A stretch of DNA of 64,000 nucleotides from Dehalococcoidia bacterium (GCA_014239735.1 JAAZYI010000020.1:60328-124327); one strand, 5' to 3'; positions 51,894 through 61,243 are shown, counted from the stretch's first letter. Numbers and translations: made by a program. Notes: generated by a model not told the origin, from the sequence alone.

Positions 51894-53087
51894 ATGATAA
51901 CTGAAGTAACAATGCCAAGCATGGGTGCTGATATGACTGAAGGCACTATAGTTAAGTGGTTAAAGAAAGAGGGAGACGAAGTAAAAAGAGGGGATAAGCT
52001 TGCTGAAATTGAAACTGATAAAACAGTTGTAGAGATGGAATCATACGGCGAAGGTATCTTAAAGAAAATCGTTGTGAATGAAGGTCAAGTTGTCCCTGTA
52101 GGTGATCTTATAGCGTATGTAGGAGAAGAAGGAGATGAAATACCTGATCCTTCATCATCATCTTCTTCTGAAACTTCTTCAAAACCTAAAGATGCTCCTA
52201 AAAATGAAGCTCCTGTTATTTCTCAGAATCAAGCCTCTGGGGCAAGAGTAAAAGCATCTCCAATAGCAAAAAAATTAGCTAGTGAACTTGGGGTAGATAT
52301 ATCTACTATTTCAGGAACTGGCCCAGGCGGAAGAATAACAAGAGAAGATGTAGAAGCTGCGTCTGGAGGAGCCCAAACTGTTGAATCATCTCAATCCTCA
52401 GGCAATACAAAAACTATTCCTCTTACTTCTATGAGAAAAGCCATAGCTGGAGTTGTTTCAAAGAGTAAATCAGAAATACCACATTTTTATATAAGCAACA
52501 CAGCCGATATGTCAGATGCAATTAAAGCTAGATCTGAATTCAATGAATCAAAAGGACTAAAAGTTTCAGTTAATGATATTGTTCTTTATGCTGTAACTCA
52601 GTCATTAAAGAAATTCCCGAAATTTAATTAATCATTTAATGACGGAAATCTTATTGAGAACCAAAACATAAACATTGGGATGGCTATTGCTCTTCCAGAA
52701 GGCTTAATAGTTCCTGCAGTATTAGGCTGCGAGAGTAAGAATTTAGAAGATATCTCTAGCTCAGCTAAAGATCTTGCAGCTCGAGCGAAAGGAGAAGGTG
52801 CTCCTTTAACGCAAGAAGAAAATAGTGGCGGAACATTCAGTGTAAGCAATTTAGGCATGTTTGATATAGATCAATTTACAGCCATTATTGTTCCTCCTCA
52901 ATCTGCTATTTTATCAGTAGGTAAAGCAAGGCAAGAAGCTGTAGTTGAAAATGGCGAAATCAAAACTGCCCAACTAATGAAAATGACTTTGTCTGTTGAT
53001 CACAGAGTTAATGATGGTGCAGAAGCTGCTATGTTTCTAGCAGAACTGAAATCAATTTTAGAATCACCAAGTAAAATTTTTGGATAG
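51894..53087 (+). pseudogene. pdhC: Dihydrolipoamide acetyltransferase (E2), interrupted by one in-frame TAA at 52629-52631
   Basis: Lipoyl domain (EIETDKTVVEME), E3-binding domain (ASPIAKKLASELGVDISTISGTGPGGRITREDVEA), acyltransferase domain continues in the same frame after TAA: KKFPKFN*SFNDGNLIENQNINIGMAIALPEGLIVPAV...SVDHRVNDGAEAAMFL. Confidence 0.9.
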
Positions 53088-53104
53088 AGTAGGACATATC
53101 GAAT

Positions 53105-54682
53105 TTGTACTATCAAGAAGAGTTTACTAAAGAAGAAAAATCAATACTTTTAAATCATTTTACTAATATAGATAAGCCAGTTTTCTGCTTAATTAATATG
53201 CCTGAAGTTGTAAAAGGTGCTCTTTATGCAAGATATAGTAGGTCTCCAAAATCTTTAAGAAGACTTTTTTTAGATGAGTTTTGGAATGAAGATGATAAAT
53301 TCGAGTCAATTGAGATAGATAGCTCTAAAGCAGAAAAATTGTATGAAAGAGTCTTTACTCAATATGGAGATGATTCTGTTGCTCAATTAGGAGCAGCTCA
53401 CTTGGCTTGCGAGCAAGCCTCTAATCTTTTAACTAAAGTTCTTGAATGGGGAAGGATAGCATCATATTTAGAACAGAGCACAAGATATATTTATTATGAT
53501 CAAAAAATGGGAGATTCCTATAGATATATGATCCCCAAAGAATTCAAAGGTTCTTCAATAGAAAAAGATTATATAAAAAATATGAACAATACTTTTGAAA
53601 CTTATTCTGAATTAGTTAGAACTTTAGTTGAAATTTATAAAAAAGAATTTCCAAAAGAAGAAGATGTTAGCCTTCAAGCATATAACGGAACCATAAGAGC
53701 AAAGGCCTGTGATGTGGCAAGATATTTTTTGCCTACATCTACATTGTCAAACGTTGGAATTTTCGCAAGTGGACAAGCTTATGAACAATTGTTGATGCGG
53801 ATGAGAGTTCATCCTTCTAGTGAAGTTAGAGATTATGCCGATATGATTTTAGAAGAACTAAGAAAAGTTATACCTTCTTTTCTTAAGAGAGTTGATGTAG
53901 ATAATAGAGGGATAGAATGGTCCAATTATTTGAGAAATAATCAAGTTCAAACTGAAAACTATGTTAATAAAAATCTTAATAATTCTATCTCTGATTCATT
54001 AAATGTAGATCTTTTAGAATGGGAAGGAGATGCTGAGAAAAAAATAGCAGCATACTGCCTTTATTCTTCATCTCAAAAATCATTATATGATTTAAAAGAT
54101 ATCGTTTCTAATTTAAACAATAAGGAAATAAGCGAGATCTTGCATCGATATACAGGGCAGAGAAAAAATAGAAGACATAAACCTGGAAGAGCCTTTGAAA
54201 ATTCCTATTATACTTTTGATATTTTATCTGATTATGGGGCATTTAGAGACCTGCAAAGGCATAGAATGATGACAATAGAATGGCAAAAAATGTCGCCTGA
54301 TAATGGGTTTGATATGCCTAGTGAAGTAGAGAAGTCTGGTCTAACTGATAAATGCACCAAGCTTGTTGATGATTCAGTAGAACTGCATAATAAAATAAAT
54401 GATGAGTTCCCAGATTTAAGAGAATATGCCTTATTGTTTGGGCACAGAATAAGATATTCAATGACCTTAAATGTTCGTCAAGCTTTTCATTTGATAGAGT
54501 TGAGAACAGCAAAGCAAGGTCATGTATCTTACAGAGATATATGCCAAAAAATGCATAATCTTATCAAGGAGAAGGCAGGTCATGAGACTTTTTATGAATT
54601 AATGTCCTATGTAGACCATGAAAATTATGAACTGCAAAGACTTGATAGTGAGATAAAGCAATCAAGTAAAGAAAATAACTGA
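53105..54682 (+). CDS. thyX: FAD-dependent thymidylate synthase family protein, long two-domain form (TTG start)
   Basis: N-half SYLEQSTRYIYYD and ARYFLPTSTLSNVGIFASGQAYEQLL; C-half DLQRHRMMTIEWQ and REYALLFGHRIRYSMTLNVRQAFHLIELR. Confidence 0.85.
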   Translation: MYYQEEFTKEEKSILLNHFTNIDKPVFCLINMPEVVKGALYARYSRSPKSLRRLFLDEFWNEDDKFESIEIDSSKAEKLYERVFTQYGDDSVAQLGAAHLACEQASNLLTKVLEWGRIASYLEQSTRYIYYDQKMGDSYRYMIPKEFKGSSIEKDYIKNMNNTFETYSELVRTLVEIYKKEFPKEEDVSLQAYNGTIRAKACDVARYFLPTSTLSNVGIFASGQAYEQLLMRMRVHPSSEVRDYADMILEELRKVIPSFLKRVDVDNRGIEWSNYLRNNQVQTENYVNKNLNNSISDSLNVDLLEWEGDAEKKIAAYCLYSSSQKSLYDLKDIVSNLNNKEISEILHRYTGQRKNRRHKPGRAFENSYYTFDILSDYGAFRDLQRHRMMTIEWQKMSPDNGFDMPSEVEKSGLTDKCTKLVDDSVELHNKINDEFPDLREYALLFGHRIRYSMTLNVRQAFHLIELRTAKQGHVSYRDICQKMHNLIKEKAGHETFYELMSYVDHENYELQRLDSEIKQSSKENN

Positions 54683-56146
54683 CTATCTCTTTGATGTCAT
54701 AATGTACCCTATTGGTATTGCAATCAAGCTAACAAAAAGCCCAATCAAGAAAAATTCTTGAAATACTTGTAGTCCTGAATTTAAAGTAGCATCAGTCATT
54801 TTTTGTTGAGCTGAAGGATCAAGAGAAAATCCTTCAAGATCACTAGTTAAGCTAGAAAATCTTGTAGTCCCCCAAGCTGTTAAAGAGGAGAGCCCGATAG
54901 TCATACCCAGCATTCTTGATACAGTTAGTATTGATGATGCTGACCCTCTTTCTGTATCTTTTATTTGCTTCATTGCACAGAAGGTTATTGGTGAAATGCA
55001 AATCCCAAACCCAAGTCCTATTACTGATAAATGTATTGTCATGAATGGGTCAGAAATATTTAAATCCCACCCGTACATGAAGAAGAACCCAAGTGAGATT
55101 AGTATAAATCCAAATAGCAATGGAATTTTAGCACCTAATCTTTCAGTGAGTATTCCTCCCATAAATGCTCCAATAGATAAAGCGATTGTTAGCCTCAACA
55201 GTCTCAATCCACCTTCTAGTGGAGTTGCTCCCAAAATAGTTTCAGCCATAACTGGAACTGTAATTATGGCGATAATTAAGGTAATTCCAATAAAGAAATG
55301 AGTTATGTTAGATATTAGAAATAATATATTTTTTAGAATTTTTTTAGGCACAATAAATTCATCTGATGTTTTATAAATAAAAACCCCGGCAATTAGTGCA
55401 ATTATCGATATAGAAGAAAACAAAACCAATAACTGATTAGATTTTGTAATTTGAGCGCATGCAAGGGTTATTGATGAAATAAATAAGAAAAATATAAAAG
55501 ATCCTGAATAATCAATTTTAATATCTTGAAATTTATTTTTTGGTATAAAAATGAATATAGAAATTATAATAATTATTGTGGGTGGCAAGTTGATCCAGAA
55601 TGCCCACTCCCAAGAAAGTATTTGAGTCATAAGTCCACCAAGAAGTGGGCCAAATACGCCTCCCGCTTCAGCACTTGCTCCAATAAGCCCATAAGCAATA
55701 GGAAGTTTATTTCTTGGAACAAGAAAGCCAGCTGCAGCAATTGAAATTGGGACTAATGCACCTCCTCCAATTGACTGGAAAAATCTTGTAGCTAGTATCC
55801 AGTTTACATTAGGCTCTCTGTGGAATAGTTTAGAAATTTCTGGACTTAATGCTGTTAAAATTGATCCTATAGAAAATATGACCAAAGAAATTAAAAATAG
55901 ATTTCTAAATCCAAATTTATCCGACAGTCTTCCTGTCAAAGGCATTATTGCGGTGTAGCCAATTAGATATATTGTAATTAACCATGATGCTGTATCTAAG
56001 TTAGTTATAGGGATTTCGAAGTCAATCATTATTTGAGGAAGAATAGTTACTACCTTAGTTTGATCATCTGCTCCAAGAAAAACGCCTGCACAGAAAGGTA
56101 GAAGTAAGAGGTAAGGTTTGAATGATTTTAAGATGTTATTTATCAC
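54683..56146 (-). CDS. MFS transporter, DHA2 (14-TM) drug-efflux-like family
   Basis: LDTASWLITIYLIGYTAIMPLTGRLSDKFGFRNLFL, FFQSIGGGALVPISIAAAG; many TM segments. Confidence 0.92.
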   Translation of the reverse strand: MINNILKSFKPYLLLLPFCAGVFLGADDQTKVVTILPQIMIDFEIPITNLDTASWLITIYLIGYTAIMPLTGRLSDKFGFRNLFLISLVIFSIGSILTALSPEISKLFHREPNVNWILATRFFQSIGGGALVPISIAAAGFLVPRNKLPIAYGLIGASAEAGGVFGPLLGGLMTQILSWEWAFWINLPPTIIIIISIFIFIPKNKFQDIKIDYSGSFIFFLFISSITLACAQITKSNQLLVLFSSISIIALIAGVFIYKTSDEFIVPKKILKNILFLISNITHFFIGITLIIAIITVPVMAETILGATPLEGGLRLLRLTIALSIGAFMGGILTERLGAKIPLLFGFILISLGFFFMYGWDLNISDPFMTIHLSVIGLGFGICISPITFCAMKQIKDTERGSASSILTVSRMLGMTIGLSSLTAWGTTRFSSLTSDLEGFSLDPSAQQKMTDATLNSGLQVFQEFFLIGLFVSLIAIPIGYIMTSKR

Positions 56147-56838
56147 AGTGGAGGTTCAACTTTGAATTCAACATCTACGTCCCATATTTCAATAATTCTT
56201 ATTACATCGTCTTCGTCGAGAGGATTTACTTTTCCAGCAATTTTTGCAGAAACTACATTCATATTATTTAGGTCAATTGTTAGTATCACATCTGCTATTT
56301 TATCAGGATCTGACTCGCCCACTAATGGCTCAAAAACTTTTGCATCAACTTTCCCAAAGATTTCAATATTGTTGCCTGAAATTTCTAATTTTTGAGGAGA
56401 ATTCATATTAGAAAGTATATTTAGTATCACTTCTCCAACATCAAAAGTTCCGAAAGGACTCTGACCCTCAGGTATTTCACTCCATTTTTGATTAATTGGG
56501 TTGGTCCAGTAGCTTTTTCCGTCAATAAGAATCACATCCAGCTTAATTAATTGACCGAAAGTAATAACATTTGTTTCTAGTTTTACTTTCCTAGGAAGGA
56601 TTACCTCTCCTCTAACTGATTTTAGTTGGTATAAGCCATTTGAAAGACTAGTTATGCCTTTTTCATGTTCAAGACTAAATCTAAATGAGTCCCAATTATC
56701 TAATTTTGATGAGGCCTTGCTTAAAATTTCTTGAGCGTTCATATCAGTGTTAGAGCTTGAAGAACAAGAAAATACCAAAATAATAATAAACATTAATAAA
56801 GTAGATAATTTTATTTTTCTTATTTTTCTATTTTTCAT
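56143..56838 (-). CDS. LppX/LprAFG-like lipoprotein (start probably MKNRKIRKIKLS rather than upstream MLGSIN)
   Basis: Signal peptide plus lipobox (LVFSCSSSS); SKLDNWDSFRFSLEHEKG...GEVILPRKVKLET...YWTNPINQKWSEIPEG. Confidence 0.75.
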   Translation of the reverse strand: MKNRKIRKIKLSTLLMFIIILVFSCSSSSNTDMNAQEILSKASSKLDNWDSFRFSLEHEKGITSLSNGLYQLKSVRGEVILPRKVKLETNVITFGQLIKLDVILIDGKSYWTNPINQKWSEIPEGQSPFGTFDVGEVILNILSNMNSPQKLEISGNNIEIFGKVDAKVFEPLVGESDPDKIADVILTIDLNNMNVVSAKIAGKVNPLDEDDVIRIIEIWDVDVEFKVEPPL

Positions 56839-56840
56839 AT

Positions 56841-56969
56841 TTATGGATCCGAGCAATCTCTAACGTAACCACAGTTCTGACATTTAATTTTACAATGAAC
56901 ATCAAGTATTTTTGCCCCGCAGATTATACAGGAATATTTTTCTTCTTCTTTTTTCTTTAATTCGCCCAT
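56841..56969 (-). CDS. 42-aa Cys-rich zinc-ribbon-like small protein (not in supplied ORF track)
   Basis: Translation MGELKKKEEEKYSCIICGAKILDVHCKIKCQNCGYVRDCSDP*; CxxC and CxxC knuckles plus further Cys. Confidence 0.75.
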   Translation of the reverse strand: MGELKKKEEEKYSCIICGAKILDVHCKIKCQNCGYVRDCSDP

Positions 56970-57028
56970 TGATATAAGTCTATTTTTCTCCCTTGATAAT
57001 ACAAATTAATTGAAATAATATTAATGAA

Positions 57029-57114
57029 GTATTTGGGGAGCGATTTGCTGAGAGGGTTTTAAATAAGCCGACCCGTAATACCTGATTTCTGGGTAATGCC
57101 AGCGAAGGGAATAC
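57029..57114 (+). promoter_or_regulatory. TPP riboswitch (THI element)
   Basis: ...GTATTTGGGGAGCGATTTGCTGAGAGGGTTTTAAATAAGCCGACCCGTAATACCTGATTTCTGGGTAATGCCAGCGAAGGGAATAC; hallmark CTGAGA, ACCTGAT, CTGGGTAATGCCAGCG; P1 GTATT/AATAC. Confidence 0.95.
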
Positions 57115-57116
57115 CA

Positions 57117-57842
57117 TTGAATACGACTCTAGAAATTTCAAATATTTCAAAATCTTTCAGTAATCGAAAGGTTTTCAAAAATATATCATTTAACTTAAAA
57201 GAAAAAGAGATAATCTCAATTCTTGGTCCAAGCGGTTGCGGAAAAACAACACTTCTTAATTCAATCTCAGGTATTGATGATGATTTTGTGGGTAAAATAA
57301 AAACCAATACTAAATCAAAAAGAAAAATTGATAATTTCTCATATTCCCAACAGAAAGATCTGCTTATTCCATGGAGAAATGTTTTAGATAATGCTGTTTT
57401 TGGATTAGAAATTACTGGCATTAATAAAGATGAGTCTTACCCTAAAGCGCTAAGTTTGATGAAAAAATTCAAATTGAGTGGAATAGAGAAAAAATTTCCT
57501 CATCAACTTTCCGGAGGAATGAGACAGAGAGTATCTTTAATTAGATCATTTTTATTAGAGAGGCCAATACTTTTATTAGATGAACCTTTTGGTTCTCTAG
57601 ATTCTATTACAAGAGAAGATTTGCAAGATTGGTTAATTGATATATTAAAAATTTTAAAATTATCAGTAATTTTTGTTACTCACGATATAAATGAGGCTAT
57701 AAAAATATCGGACAGAATAATTATCTTAGGCGCAAATCCAGGAAGAATTATCAAAGAAATTAAAGTTAAGGCGAATAATGATAAAGAAAAACTAAGCTTA
57801 TATAAGGAAATTAAAAATAGTTTAGAGGTGTCGGGTGGTTAG
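57117..57842 (+). CDS. thiZ: Thiamine-precursor ABC transporter ATP-binding protein (TTG start; the ORF-track ATG at 57096 lies inside the riboswitch)
   Basis: ILGPSGCGKTTLLNSISG, QLSGGMRQRVSLIRSFLLERPILLLDEPFGSLD; directly downstream of TPP riboswitch. Confidence 0.88.
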   Translation: MNTTLEISNISKSFSNRKVFKNISFNLKEKEIISILGPSGCGKTTLLNSISGIDDDFVGKIKTNTKSKRKIDNFSYSQQKDLLIPWRNVLDNAVFGLEITGINKDESYPKALSLMKKFKLSGIEKKFPHQLSGGMRQRVSLIRSFLLERPILLLDEPFGSLDSITREDLQDWLIDILKILKLSVIFVTHDINEAIKISDRIIILGANPGRIIKEIKVKANNDKEKLSLYKEIKNSLEVSGG

Positions 57843-58599
57843 AAATTTATTTAAATTTATGCCTTCAATAGCCCTTACTACTTCTCTATTTATTTTGTGG
57901 GAAGTATTAGTAAGAGTTTTAGATGTGGCAGATTGGTTTTTGCCTCCCCCATCTTCGATTGTAAGAGAATTATTTTTATCTATAGATATCATTTCAAGGC
58001 ATCTTTTAACTACGTCTATTGAAGTATTATTAGGATTAGTTCTTTCGGTAATTGTAGCTATAAATTTTTCTTTGATAATATTTTTCTTTAAATCTGTAGA
58101 GAAGAGTGTTTACCCATTACTCATAGCTACTCAAACTATTCCTGTTATTACAATTTCACCTTTGTTGCTAGTGTGGTTTGGGCCTAATATTTTTTCCAAG
58201 ATCATAATCGTGGCAATCATTTCATTCTTCCCAATAATTGTTAATTTTCTAGATGGATTAAAGGCAGCTGATTCAGAGATGATTATGATGGCCAAGCAAT
58301 TTGGTGCGAGTAAAATACAAATTTTCTATAAAATTCAACTTCCTTATTCATTTCCTTATTTAATATCTGGACTTAAAATTGCCTCAGTATCATCTGTAAT
58401 TGGGGCAGTTGTAGGGGAGTGGGTAGGAGCAAGCGGAGGCTTAGGATGGCTAATTAAAACTTCATCTCCTCAATTTATGACTGAAAGAGTTTTTGCATCA
58501 ATATTTGTTTTATCATTACTTGCAATAAGCCTCTTTTCTATATTTTACTTAATTGAAAGATTAGTTTTTAAAAAATACCCAATCAAAGGGAGTGGTTAA
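57835..58599 (+). CDS. thiX: Thiamine-precursor ABC transporter permease
   Basis: ADSEMIMMAKQFGASKIQIFYKIQLPYSFPYLISGLKIASVSSVIGAVVGEWVGASGGLGWLI. Confidence 0.9.
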   Translation: MVRNLFKFMPSIALTTSLFILWEVLVRVLDVADWFLPPPSSIVRELFLSIDIISRHLLTTSIEVLLGLVLSVIVAINFSLIIFFFKSVEKSVYPLLIATQTIPVITISPLLLVWFGPNIFSKIIIVAIISFFPIIVNFLDGLKAADSEMIMMAKQFGASKIQIFYKIQLPYSFPYLISGLKIASVSSVIGAVVGEWVGASGGLGWLIKTSSPQFMTERVFASIFVLSLLAISLFSIFYLIERLVFKKYPIKGSG

Positions 58600-59547
58600 A
58601 TGAAAAAAATAATAATGTTATCTATATTAGTAATTTTTATATTTTCATGCTCTAGTGAAGACGAAATCAATACAGTTTCACTTGCATTAGACTGGTATCC
58701 AAATTCTAATCATGCCGGGATTTTTTATGCAAAAGATAAAGGATATTTTTTAGATGAAAATTTGGATGTAGAAGTTTATACTCCTTCTGATCCAACTACA
58801 ATACTGCAGACTGTTGCATCTGGCAGAGACCAATTTGGGATAAGTTATCAACCTGATCTTTTATTAGCTAGAAATGAGGGTGTGCCAGTAGTTGCAGTAT
58901 CTTCTGTTGTAAGAACCCCTTTAAATTCGATTATGACATTGAAGAAATCAGGAATATCAGAACCCTCTAAATTAAAAGGCAAAACTATTGGGTATCCAGG
59001 AATCCCATTAAATGTCGGAATACTTCAAAGTATTTTGGAAGGCCAAGGATTAACTATGGATGATGTGAATTTGGTTGATGTAGGATTTGATCTTGTGCCT
59101 GCTTTACTGAGTTCGAGAGTTGATGCAGTTATAGGAGCTTTTTGGTCTCATGAATCAATATTAATTGAGATAGAAGGAGAGGAAGTAAATATACTTAAAT
59201 TCCAAGATTGGGGTATACCTGAATACCACGAATTAGTTCTTGTGACCAGCGAAGAGTACCTAAAGGAAAATAAAGAAATTGTAGAGTCATTTGTTAAATC
59301 TTTTAGAAAGGGTTTTGAATAATCAATAGAATCTAATTCTGAATCTATGGAATCACTAATCACTGCTTATCCAGAAGTAAATGTTGAATTAGAAAAGCAG
59401 GGAATAAAACTACTCGCACCTCTTTGGGATGAGAGCTTAAATTCTAATAATATGGATAGCTGGAATAAGTTTGGAGAATGGATGAAAGAAAAAGGTTTAA
59501 TAAGTCCAAGTTTAGCTATTAAGGATTCATTTAAAATGATTCAATAA
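58600..59547 (+). pseudogene. thiY: NMT1/THI5-like substrate-binding lipoprotein (ThiY), interrupted by one in-frame TAA at 59320-59322
   Basis: SLALDWYPNSNHAGIFYAKDKGYFLDENLDVEVYTPSDPTTILQTVASGRDQFGISYQPDLLLAR...SFVKSFRKGFE*SIESNSESMESLITAYPEVNVELEKQGIKLLAPLW; same frame on both sides. Confidence 0.88.
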
Positions 59548-60147
59548 ATATTCTTCATACTGTTCAGGTGTATTTAGATCTATTAAGGCAGATTCATCCT
59601 TTGTCTTATATTTAATTATTGAATCCTGATTCCTTTTAATTACTTCTCTTATTCCTTCAGTTTCTTCATTTATTTGAGTCAGTTCATTAAAAAATACATT
59701 TGAAAATATAATCGGATGTCCACTTTTTCCATTTGAAAAAGGCATGATGATTTTCTTATTTTCTGGATGATTTATATGGAAATCAGATATTTGCTCGATG
59801 AGAAGTTTATTTCTTGGTTGATCTACTGCAATTAATAATATGTCATTTTTATTGTTAATTTCAGACAGACCTTTTTTTATTGAGGTAGTTTTTCCAAGTT
59901 CAAAATCAACGTTTTCTACTACCTTAACTTCATCTGAGATAATTTTGTTTTTGATTTCTTCTGCATTGGAGCCAATCACTACAATTATTTCTTCAATATT
60001 AGAATTCTTTAGAGATTCAATTTGAAAATTGATTAGTTTTTCTTCGCCCCAATTCAAAAGCGGCTTGGGGGTTTTCATGCGGGATGATTTTCCAGCGGCA
60101 AGAATTATTGCAGAGATCTTAGGCAATTTAATTTTTTGCACTGGCAA
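59527..60147 (-). CDS. mocA: Molybdenum cofactor cytidylyltransferase-like NTP transferase
   Basis: ISAIILAAGKSSRMKTPKPLLNWGEEKLI, IAVDQPRN, GKSGHPIIFSN; adjacent xdhC. Confidence 0.85.
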   Translation of the reverse strand: MPVQKIKLPKISAIILAAGKSSRMKTPKPLLNWGEEKLINFQIESLKNSNIEEIIVVIGSNAEEIKNKIISDEVKVVENVDFELGKTTSIKKGLSEINNKNDILLIAVDQPRNKLLIEQISDFHINHPENKKIIMPFSNGKSGHPIIFSNVFFNELTQINEETEGIREVIKRNQDSIIKYKTKDESALIDLNTPEQYEEYLLNHFK

Positions 60148-61243
60148 CTATTTTTTTAAATAGTTTCTCATTTAACTTCATTGGTTCAGAAGAAGAACTA
60201 TTTCTGAAACTTATCATTTCGGCAACTATGCTCACAGCAATTTCATTAGGAGTTCTTGCTCCTATATCTAATCCTGCAGGAGACCTAATTTCTCTAAGTC
60301 TTCCTTCTGAGATTCCTTTTTTAAGTAAGGATTCATAGATTAAAATGGCTTTTCTTTTACTGCCAAGCAAGGCAATATATTTTGCGTCTGTCTTAGCTGC
60401 ATTTTCTAGCACCAAATCATCAAAATTATGTCCTCTAGTTGCTATGACTATAAAAGTATTTTTTCTTATAGGGAGATCTTTAAAGGCTTTATCAAACTTA
60501 TCGTTAACTATTTTTTCTGCTTCTGGAAATCTATCTTTATTTGCAAATTCTTCTCTGTCATCTGCTATCCAGACTTTGAATCCGGATGCTTTTGCAAGTG
60601 GGGCAATTGCTTTTCCTACATGACCTCCTCCGGCAATAAGTACCACGGGGTCTGTAGTTATCCCTTCTATAAATATCTGGACTTCTCCCTCTTCAATTGT
60701 TTTGCACGTACCAAAGTTCATTAATTCTGGAGCTTCTTTTGAGATTGTTTTAATAAGAGATTCATCTGATATATCTCCTATTAGGTCTCCGTTGTCTTTA
60801 AGGATAAGTTTTTGACCTATCATTCCCTTATTTTTTGAGTTAACTATAGTGGCTAAAACTAGAGAAGATTCCCCTTTATATGCCTTATTCATTTCATTTA
60901 AGAGCTGATTATTTAAATCAGATTTTTCTGCTCTATAAGGATCAATTAAGAAGTACATTGTTCCTCCGCATACAAGCCCGTCATTTGCTGCTAAATCTTC
61001 ATTTAGTACGTAATCTTGATACTTCGCATCTCCGCCATTAGATAGAATTTCTTTTGATGCAAACCAAATATCACCTTCTACACAACCTCCTCCAAGAGTC
61101 CCTATAGTTGTTCCATCTTTCTTAACTAGTAATTTAGAGCCTGGCTTTTGAGGAGTAGAGCCAGATGTTCTTACAACAGATGCAACAACAAACTCTTCTT
61201 TATTATTTAATTCGCTTAATGCGTTACTAAAAACTTCTTTCAT
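60128..61243 (-). CDS. xdhC: XdhC/CoxI family protein
   Basis: VVRTSGSTPQKPGSKLLVKKDGTTIGTLGGGCVEGDIW, LIAGGGHVGKAIAPLAKASGFKVWIADDREEFAN, RSPAGLDIGARTPNEIAVSIVAEMI. Confidence 0.95.
   Translation of the reverse strand: MKEVFSNALSELNNKEEFVVASVVRTSGSTPQKPGSKLLVKKDGTTIGTLGGGCVEGDIWFASKEILSNGGDAKYQDYVLNEDLAANDGLVCGGTMYFLIDPYRAEKSDLNNQLLNEMNKAYKGESSLVLATIVNSKNKGMIGQKLILKDNGDLIGDISDESLIKTISKEAPELMNFGTCKTIEEGEVQIFIEGITTDPVVLIAGGGHVGKAIAPLAKASGFKVWIADDREEFANKDRFPEAEKIVNDKFDKAFKDLPIRKNTFIVIATRGHNFDDLVLENAAKTDAKYIALLGSKRKAILIYESLLKKGISEGRLREIRSPAGLDIGARTPNEIAVSIVAEMISFRNSSSSEPMKLNEKLFKKIVASAKN

Noticed and set aside
57096-57116. ATG 57096 as the start of the ABC ATPase
   Set aside because: Lies in the conserved TAATGCCAGCG core of the TPP riboswitch; TTG 57117 with AAGGGA 6 nt upstream is a better start.
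51894-59547. Global reassignment of UAA to a sense codon
   Set aside because: Many intact genes in the window terminate correctly at TAA (e.g. carB 4901, valS 44847), so the two in-frame TAAs are not explained by a code change.
60345-60724. Plus-strand ORFs antisense to xdhC
   Set aside because: Antisense shadows of a confidently identified gene.
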